Positions 56,173 through 64,000 of a DNA stretch of 64,000 nt are shown here, in pieces. Positions within the stretch are counted from its first letter, which is position 1; the number at the start of each line of letters is the position of its first letter. The notes beneath the pieces were generated by a model, which saw only the letters and a list, made by a program, of their open reading frames with translations, did no database searches and was not told the DNA's origin. This DNA is from Erigeron canadensis (Eukaryota; Streptophyta; Magnoliopsida; Asterales; Asteraceae). The DNA lies in the NCBI RefSeq assembly GCF_010389155.1, contig NC_057765.1, positions 4,154,001 through 4,218,000 on the forward strand, given 5' to 3'. The position numbers and the translations under genes are program-made.

Positions 56173-57118
56173 CAATCGTGCCCTCACACTTGACTTTCCA
56201 ATTTTGCCCCTTTATTTCTTGCTTTATCTTTATGTTTTTCTAATAAAAAATAGCCAATCATATCGTAATACAAAATATACGTATAACCCCGCTTTCAGTT
56301 AAGGCCAGAAAGAATTAGCATTCTTGAGTTTTATTTTGAAAAGATAAGAAAAAAAAGGGTAAGAAACTTTTAGTTTTTGTATTTTTGAGTTTTTGTTTTA
56401 AAAGAAAAGGAAAAATAGGATGTTTTGATCCCAAAACTTTCTTGTCAAAAGTGGCAAGATTTGGAAGGAAAAGTGGTGAAATTATTATAATACCCCTCAA
56501 ACTTATATAAAGGTTTTAATTACTACAAGGCTATAAATGTAATATTGTATCTTTTTATCATTTCTTTTCCTTCCCTTCTAACTCAATAATACATTTAACT
56601 ATCAACTTTCTTTTCTTTCAACTCGAGAATGCCTATTTTTTATGTAATTATCTATCATTTCTTCCCCTATCCAATCTTCTCCTTTCTTTTCTTTTAATAA
56701 AAACTCGAGAATACAGTGTAAATGAGTGTTTCCCCGCCCCTCCCCACTCTTTTTTATTTTATTCATTTTCTATTTATTTTTAACCAAGTAAATAAAAACT
56801 AGTTAATATTAATACTAAAATCATTACATTACATTACTAAAATCATTTAAACACCTTACATTTCATAATATTACTAAAATTATTATAAACATCGCATAAA
56901 CCTAACACTCGTAATAATCTGAGTCCATAGTATTATCGCCATCGTTACGATAAATGTATTAATAGGCTTCAAGAGACCCGGTTGCGTCCCCGGGTTAACG
57001 AGATACGTATACCTCTTCCGGGTCAGAATAATAATCTACATGTTGTCCACCACTGACATTGCCTTGCGACAATAACGCGTGGTTAAGCGGCTTTCAAAGT
57101 GTTACAGGCAACGTTAAG
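56173..57118. other. Spacer, no gene seen
   Basis: A/T-rich to about 56880. Then a GC-richer stretch (56940-57110) contains CCCGGTTGCGTCCCCGGG, perhaps the 3' part of the decayed gene at 57119-57340. Confidence 0.4.
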
Positions 57119-57340
57119 CTAACAAATAACTTGGTTTAGCCAGTCGATTTTTTGTTGAAGATATAAAACATACCCAACTTCGACAGTGTTTCGAGCCACA
57201 AGAGATTGAATTCGGTTGATTTCGACTTGGTAAGTTTTCTCGTTGATTACATCCTAAAGGATGGTGTTCACTTCAGAACGGTGTTTGTCGTCGTTAAGCA
57301 TATGTGCTTGCATCGCCATCTTAATTTGTGTTAGGTCCAT
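57119..57340 (-). pseudogene. Unidentified short gene with one internal stop
   Basis: The minus-strand frame MDLTQIKMAMQAHMLNDDKH..NTIL, TAG, then DVINEKTYQVEINRIQSLVA..QQKIDWLNQVIC and a stop: 72 residues if the stop is ignored. It looks like a helical, possibly coiled-coil protein. The upstream sequence has a plant-like leader (CTTCTTCGGCC, AACCAACCAACAAAAATATC) and a TATA-like CTCCTATATTTC about 100 bases before the ATG. It may come from a transposon-encoded protein; I do not recognise it. Confidence 0.35.
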
Positions 57341-57576
57341 GATATGCCTTGTGTGGGTGTGTGTTTGATATTTTTGTTGGTTGGTTAATGTTTGATTTGG
57401 TGCGGAGAAAAAAAATTTCGGCCGAAGAAGAAAAAAGAAAGAAATATAGGAGAAGAAGTGTAACGTTCAAATTCGTTGTGGGCCCCGTTTTGTTTTGTTT
57501 TTTTCTATTTTTTCTAATGAGGTAACGGTCGAGACAAATCCGAGGAGCGTGGTAGTCATGTCGGTCACCACCCAAC

Positions 57577-57622
57577 CGGTACCGGTACCACTGGGCAGTG
57601 TTCCCCCTGGTACCGGTGTGGT
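57577..57622. other. GC-rich perfect hairpin
   Basis: ACCGGTACCA and TGGTACCGGT form a 10-bp stem around about 17 bases, next to a second small palindrome CACTGGGCAGTG. It lies upstream of the decayed gene at 57119-57340. Confidence 0.6.
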
Positions 57623-57673
57623 GCCTAACCCACTCCGTCCATCCTTATTCCTTAATCCTAATTCCCATGTACA

Positions 57674-57924
57674 CCTAATATATACTTTTATACTTTTTAA
57701 TAAATAAAACAACCACCTCTTTAAAAGTTATGGAGGAATTCTAAAATATCATTTATGATTAAGTTACAATATCAGTTATTTATCCAATATATCTTCATTA
57801 ACCTTTTCCATCAATTACATATACATCAATTATCTATACCACTCGATGTCGCCTCCACCAACAATAGTCGTCACCACACCGTTGCCGCCATAACCACCGC
57901 CGCATTGCGCGGATACCGTGCTAG
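57674..57924 (+). mobile_element. Short non-autonomous Helitron (H7)
   Basis: 3' CACC-rich tract, CCACCGCCGCATTGCGCGGA, TACCGTG, CTAG|T (57921-57924). The 5' end CCTAATATATACTTTTATAC resembles TCTAATATACTT of H4 with a T to C change. The 3' end is firm, the 5' end tentative. Confidence 0.6.
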
Positions 57925-59255
57925 TTTATTATTATTTTATATTTACAAGTTGTTTTCTTAAATCTTAACAACATATTCGATATCATAAAACACCTCATGA
58001 TGAACCTTGTACGTAGACTACCAGATATAAACTATGAGCTGCCGGAAAATGGTTCATATGAAAAACTCACAAAATATGTCATTTTGAAGAGTCAAACCTA
58101 TGATTTTAGGTAAAGTCAAAAAAGTCTCCTGTCAATTGATTTACCCTTTATTGTCTTATTATACAGATGGTTAATATTAAATTACGAATTGTCACCATAA
58201 TTTTTTAGAGTTTGTCTATCTTTTTGACGACAACAGTAGAACCTAACCACACCATTTAAAAATGGGTTTCCGCTTAATATTAACATAGTTTGTTTTAAAT
58301 ACATTCTATTTCACTCGATAATTAACTTGATTCAAAAAGTTAACCAAGATTCAACCCATCAATTAAACATTACTCGCATAAGTTAATTATCTTGTAGCTG
58401 ACAACGTTTAGGATCGACCCAGACATGGTTATTGTGTTGTAGATTACCTAGAAATAAATATCCAGCTATTCGGAAAAAAAAAAAAAAAAAAGATTACCTA
58501 GAAAATTGTCGTCCGTATTTCTTTTAATCATTTTGAATACTTATAGGCATATCGACTTAAAAAGTATGTCATCCTTAGTATTTAGATAAGCTAATGAGCT
58601 AGGTTTATTCGTTTATCTAAACTCATTTTCATAAGTTATTCTTTGCTATTATATTCTCTTGTTTACAGGTTCAATGGTTTATTTAAGAAGTCTACATCAA
58701 AAGTTTACTTGTTTTTATCGTGAAAAGTTAAATAAAAATTCTTAAGTCGAACACACAAAAGCAAAGCTTTCATGTACTTACCTAATACAAGTGAAATTCA
58801 TGGCCACTAAATCATTTGTTACATTGAAAGTAATAACTGAGACTCGTGATTATTTAAAAAATTTCTGCATGTAAAAGACTTTTTTACACCCTTAAACTAA
58901 CACAAACGTAGAAATGTAGAATGCCTTCACAAAGTTGGACGTTGTGTCATACTATACCATCGTGTTGCAAGTGTGACTTTTTACCATTTCTGTTGTGACC
59001 ATCATCATGTCATGCCCTTAACTTTGTACAACGTTGAAAGAATCACAATATTACTTTGCGATTGGTTGATTTTTGTGTGTCAAGATCTTATACCAATTAC
59101 ATCATGTAATATTTGTTGACACGAACGACTCGACTTAGAATAAAATCATCTTTATCATTTCAGTTGGATATTCTTGGTTAAATTGATATAATTGGTGTTC
59201 AATTAAACCTTGTTAAAATGATTTCACATCTTATTTCAAGACCTGACCAACTATA
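57925..59255. other. Spacer, no gene seen
   Basis: 58020-58050 repeats TATAAACTATGAGCTGC from 33331, the flank of H10a, here without H10. An A-run is at about 58470-58490. No coding signal. Confidence 0.45.
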
Positions 59256-59372
59256 TATCTTAGATTCTTAGCCGAACAAGTCGAGCTAAATTACAGTTTA
59301 TTGAATCAAGCCAATCTTAGATTCTTAGCCGAACAAGTCGAGCTAAATTGCAGTTTATTGAATCAAGCCAAT
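59256..59372. repeat. 58-base tandem duplication
   Basis: TTAGATTCTTAGCCGAACAA..GAATCAAGCCAAT occurs twice with a single difference; a third, diverged version is at 59950-60000. Confidence 0.9.
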
Positions 59373-59499
59373 GGTGATGTACCTCAAATCTACAGCCTCT
59401 GAGATAGTCGAATGCCAAATTAATTGCAGCAGAACTCCATACATGATCACAAACCATACAACTTAATTAGAGACAAGAATCTTCAATTGATTACTACTT

Positions 59500-59525
59500 T
59501 TCTCTCTCTACTCTCTCTCTCTACC
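59500..59525. repeat. (CT)n tract
   Basis: Pyrimidine-rich CTCTCTCTACTCTCTCTCTC, upstream of leader-like sequence (59545-59640) with no ORF attached. Confidence 0.8.
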
Positions 59526-59689
59526 CTCTGCTCTCTCCTTCCTTAACGGCTCTTTTTCCTGGATCCTTAGATCGGAGACTGAGTGTTTTTGAGATCGAGA
59601 TCAGGGTTTTTGAGATTGGGAGTTTGAAATCGAGATTATTTCCTTCGGGTTAAAGGTCCCACTCCGGTGGATTTAACCATATTTTTTTT

Positions 59690-59830
59690 TATCATTCTTG
59701 AGACGGAGGTCCATTCCACCTTGATGGATCTGAAAGCAGCCTCTCTACCTTTGAGTAGAGCTAAGGTCTGTCTACATCATACCTCCCCGTACCCCGGCTT
59801 TGCCGGGATTGGGTACCGTTGCCATTACCA
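59690..59830 (-). mobile_element. Non-autonomous retroelement fragment (reverse)
   Basis: On the minus strand: CCCAATCCCGGCAAAGCCGG, GGGGAGGTATGATGTAGACA, CAAAGGTAGAGAGGCTGCTT. Same family as 55373-55470. The plus-strand frame across it is not a gene. Confidence 0.55.
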
Positions 59831-59949
59831 ATCTTCAATTGAGAACTTTTTAATAGTAGTCTAAAGCAGTCTAAGCGACTATAAGTGTTAATGTCCAGAA
59901 TGTCTTGAATAATAAAGTGACTAAAAGTGTCGAGACCTGGACAAGTCCA

Positions 59950-61500
59950 ACCATAGCCAAACAAGACGAGCTAAATTGCGGTTTATCAACTCAATCCGCA
60001 ATTGATGCAACAAAAATCAACAGCCATATCCCTGAGCCAAAAACAAGACTCAATCGGAACAACCAATATCATGTGGCCCAAATAAATCATCTTTTGATAG
60101 TTTTTCCTATTTTGTATGGGATTCAGCCATAAACTTCAGTAAACAACACATTTGTAATCCAAAGGTAGCCAGTATCCATATTGATTTTGGCTTTACAAAT
60201 GTGGTCAGATAACGGTAATAGTAATATGTTCAGCTCCATAGTACCAGTGAAAAGAGACCAACACAAATATCCAACCATCAAAGGGGTGGTCATTGCTCAT
60301 TAAGGATCAAAAAAGAAATACATAATAGTAATAGAAATCAAAGTTCAACTTAAATCTTTACAAGAGATCTTAAATCTCACTGGTTATATCTTCGGATGGC
60401 CAATGGAAGGGTTCGAAAACGATAATGGGATAATCAGGACCCAGTTATACCACATACATCTAAGTCATGAACACTCGCATCTCCCAAATAACCTAACCAG
60501 GAAAACCTGGTCCGCTTGCCTTTTAAGAAACCAGTCACTGCAAAAGAGAAGCTAGCATAATCACCAAACCGTTATGTTATTATAAGGCATACAACTTAAG
60601 TAGAGACAAGAATCCTCTAATGAAAACATTGTGTTAGTATTTGAAAACAGTACTACAAACTACTTAAAACCTTATCAATCACTCTAGTCTACTGTTTTTT
60701 GGGTTCACTTTAGCCAAACACCAAATTACATATTGACAGAACAACAACAACAGGACCCAATCCCTGAGCGCCTGAGCGGGGTATGGGGTATTGACAGAAC
60801 ACAATTGCATAAAATAAAATGTTAAAAGGAAAAAAACACACAAAAAAGCATTTAATTAAAAAGTACCGTATAACATGCCGTTCCTTTTAAACAAATAATG
60901 TACATAATTAAGAGAAAATTTTTTTTTGAAAGAAATGAGGGCTCAGATCTGTTTTACAATCGGAAAAGTTCCGATCAAAACGCCATGGCTGCAATTATAA
61001 TAATAAAAATAATACAAACAGAGGTTGCAAATAAGTAATCTGCCATCCTCTGAATCTATATATTACTATAATTATAATATTATGCCCTGCCAAGATACGA
61101 ATAATCTCAAACCATGAACCGATTAATTGACTCAGATTGATAAAATCATCATCACAGCCTCTCTATTTTTCTTTCTTTCATCGTCTTTTTTGATAATAAC
61201 AACATACATCCTCCGTATTCATTTCATCTCTGTATATATGCATTTGCATGATCACACTCTCTGTCTCTGTCTGTCTCTCTCTCTCTCTATATATATATAT
61301 ATAAATACATACATATATACATACGATATATGTATGTAATATGAGGGTTGTTGAAAATTTTTTTTTGATGGAAATCATCGGCATGGAGAGAGGCGGCAAC
61401 CACCCTCAGAAACCCTTTTTTTTGGTTCCTCTCTTAGCCTCATTCTTTTTACTGAGTCAATTGTGGTAAAACAGAAAGATCCCTAAATTTTTACATCCTT
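59950..61500 (-). repeat. Array unit K (M module 60935-61164, L block 61342-61459)
   Basis: The most diverged complete unit. The M module hairpin reads CAGAGGTTGC..GCCATCCTCTG, and CCCTGCCAAGATACG replaces CCCCGCCAAGATACG. The L block is well kept (GGCGGCAACCACCCTCAGAA), and a minus-strand ATTATAAATAAAAC lies at about 61505. It lacks the SINE of units G and J. (CT)n and (TA)n tracts separate M and L. Confidence 0.6.
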
Positions 61501-62680
61501 TGTTTTATTTATAATCGAGGTTTTTTCAACTTTTAGTTTTAGTATTTTCAACCTTACGGTTTTGTAAATAGATTTCACCCCCTCATGGTTTTAACTTTAT
61601 ACATACCTTCACTATTATATTCATTTGAGTTGTATTTATTGTTTTCAAAATAATATGTTAAATTCGTCAATCATCATTGACGTAAGGGTCTCTCCCTAAG
61701 CTAGACTCGTCAATCCCTCTTTTACACATCTTCCACATTGTCAAATCAACTTTTCTCTCTCTTCATTCATCTCTTCCACACTCACTCCCTATAACCCCTC
61801 TTCTACACCTCTTTCACACCTTTTATTTATTTTATTAAACAAAATTAAATAAATTTTTTTTATTAATAATTAAAACTATTATATTAATTTTACATAATAT
61901 AGTTATATTTATAACTTTTGAAAACTTTAAAACTAAATTATAAATAAATCAATAATTTAGGGACTAAACCGTAATTATTTTAAATATGTATAAACCATAT
62001 GTAAATTGATAGGGACTAAAAATGTTAATTTATAAAACTTTTGTCACCTTTTTTGCAATTAGTTTCCCGGACACACACAATACACTTACATATATTTATG
62101 TATATATACAATTATACATATAAATCAAAGACCAGATTGTAAAAAGAAAAAGAAAAGAAAAGAAAAAAGCCCACTTCGTCTATGTGACATTTGCAATAAT
62201 TACGATTTTATTTAGATGGATAGTTAAGATTTGTTAGAGCTAATCTACTCCTTAAGCATGAGATAGTTAAATTAAGGCATAATTAATTGATTAAGAGTAT
62301 GTCAACTCTTCTATAATTAAAAAAATATATATTATATATATACGGTTTCAAACATGTGTCGGTGGCTATCTATTAATGGTATTAATGAAACAAAAGCCGA
62401 CATAACATTATATGGGTGTATATGATACTAATCAATATGTTCAAATCTAAATATAACTTTAAATTTACTGAAAATGATAAATTAACGTTGTTGTAATATT
62501 TTGACCATAACTTCTTCATCCGATATCCGTTTTTAACAAATAAACTGTCTACGAAAAGAGGAGAGAAATATCTACAATTACGTATATGAATTTAATCATA
62601 TTGAAACTCCTATGATGTATTAAGTCTACAAACTCCAACATACTAACTCCAACATTGATCATAAACATCACATTTTGTAT
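61501..62680. other. Spacer, no gene seen
   Basis: AT-rich, with A/G-rich tract AAAAAGAAAAAGAAAAGAAA near 62140. No domain-bearing frame. Confidence 0.5.
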
Positions 62681-62682
62681 GC

Positions 62683-62720
62683 TATAAATAGGCTTACATT
62701 TCTCATTTCAAATCACACCT
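62683..62720 (+). promoter_or_regulatory. TATA box and leader, gene or LTR
   Basis: GCTATAAATAGGCTTACATT is a strong TATA box; the pyrimidine-rich leader (TTCTCATTTCAAATCACACC) follows, and a donor-like GAAG|GTAAGG is at 62822-62829. No ORF follows within the window, so a retroelement LTR promoter or a non-coding first exon is likely. Confidence 0.4.
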
Positions 62721-62829
62721 CCCACAGTTCTTTCTCCCTCATTTTGGTATTCCACAACTCTTTAATCATCCCTACCCCTTTTATTAATAATAAGTCTTTT
62801 GAATTCATAATAGTTCTTAGGAAGGTAAG

Positions 62830-64000
62830 GGTGTTTTGCAAAGGAATCGACTAGTAAGGTTCTTATCGGGAATTCGCTTATGATCTTCACGTTTTGGGTT
62901 GTTATAATGGCAAGTTAAAATCGGGTTATTAAGGTCATTATCAAGTTTACATACCCGGGTTCTTGCCATCTTCAATCAATAACCATTAGTGTTCTTCATT
63001 CCGTCCTTATTTTGATCTTAAAAATTTATAAAGCCTTCTACCATTGTAAGTTTCCCTAAACCTTGTTCAATACACTCTTTAAAATATCTATATATTTATA
63101 TGATTATATGTTATGTATCGAAATGTTTGTCAACTTAATTTATAGGCAAACATATGTAATTGCATTTAATATCGCTTTTATACACAAATTGAATTATTAG
63201 CAATTTTACAGAAATGCATGAGCTTTATATTTCTAAATGAATCTCTTATATATTTCCAATGAAGTATAATCGATAAATATTCATATATCTATCTATCTCA
63301 TTCTTATTATATCGTATTTCAATAAACCGATATATTGCATCTCGACTATATATATGGTATCCTTTCTATATAGTAAGTATTTCATGATCGCAGGCTTGTT
63401 ATATAGATAGGGGGTAAGAAAGGGGTGTAGTCGAGTTTGTGACGGGCTTACGATTTAAAGTGCCCCGATCCCCGTGCTCCATCCCTCCTCGAACCCTCCG
63501 TATGACTATCTGGGCATGAAGTCGTATTTAGTTTTGATACTATCAAAGTATCTTTTCAAATTATAGTTTATACACTTCCTTGGTATAAATTATAAATCTT
63601 GTCATTTAAGGTATCTCTTCATAATATAAATAATACATTTTTGTATTAATTATAATCCTGCTATCTAAAGTATCTCTTCGTTATATATATTTATACACAC
63701 ACTCGTATTTGTATTTGAATACATTTCATATCAATTCAAAGAAACACTATCAAGTGTCTTCTTATTCTCATTCATATCTGAAGCTAATTAAATTGTATTT
63801 TTAACAAAAGCTTATGAAAGATTTTTATAAAGATAAATGAGAAATCATTTATAAATATTTCAAAAATAAATTACAAAGATTATTAAAAGAACCCAAAGTT
63901 TCTTATGTTGATAAGCGTATTGATAAATAACATTATAAATAAATTAAGTTTAAACCAAGACTATAAATCAAATCATATTTTCTATTAGGATAAATTGCTC
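62830..64000. other. Right edge, no gene seen
   Basis: Contains a GC-richer island at 63400-63530 (GGCTTACGATTTAAAGTGCC, ATCCCTCCTCGAACCCTCCG) and three copies of a (T/A)GGTATCTCTTC-like string between 63545 and 63680. Possibly LTR/internal retroelement sequence running off the window. Confidence 0.35.

Noticed and set aside
57467..57712. Overlapping frames on both strands across the ACCGGTACC palindromes
   Set aside because: They arise because the GC-rich palindrome lacks stops. Neither has a recognisable domain.

Overview
The window is nuclear DNA of a eudicot plant. It is AT-rich, with sparse genes, many SSRs, plant-specific gene families (F-box/FBA, basic secretory protein, a LUX-like GARP factor) and dense plant transposons. 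An Asteraceae source is plausible because of the long LTRs starting TGTAACACCCC, but that is a weak inference. Only two genes look intact: an F-box gene at 44-1213 (-) and a basic secretory protein (PR-17 type) gene at 6723-7433 (+). Most other open frames come from microsatellites, introns or decayed elements.

Layout. 0-7.5 kb: the F-box gene, a second F-box copy that lost its F-box core and was cut by a CACTA end, a short Helitron abutting a MULE-like element with 240-bp inverted repeats, then the secretory protein gene. 7.5-18 kb: MITEs, two short Helitrons, a 2.66-kb probable solo LTR, and one isolated exon (15690-15792). 18.5-61.5 kb: about eleven diverged copies, all in the same orientation, of a low-coding unit. 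Parts of it (an 'M' module with GCCATGGCTGCA and CCCCGCCAAGATACG, and an 'L' block with GGCAACCACCC) are far better conserved than the spacers. L blocks carry TATA boxes on the minus strand, and M modules carry a hairpin with a compensatory base-pair change. This array is either a tandem family of non-coding RNA genes or the promoter and leader remains of a decayed protein gene family. I could not identify the family.

The array has been broken up by later insertions: a pararetrovirus RT fragment, a Ty3/gypsy fragment, LINE 3' ends, SINEs, MITEs and several Helitrons. The best resolved are a Pack-MULE at 46416-47847, with a perfect 9-bp target duplication, that carries a near full-length but frameshifted LUX ARRHYTHMO/PCL1-like gene; a 1.69-kb Helitron at 36667-38352 whose empty site survives in a related copy near 54277; and a family of short Helitrons with GC-rich 3' hairpins. 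61.5-64 kb: no gene, but a promoter-like TATAAATAG leader near 62.7 kb that may belong to an LTR.

The two intact genes do not form a pathway. What links the rest of the window is duplication followed by transposon insertion, and the related copies let several insertions be ordered in time.
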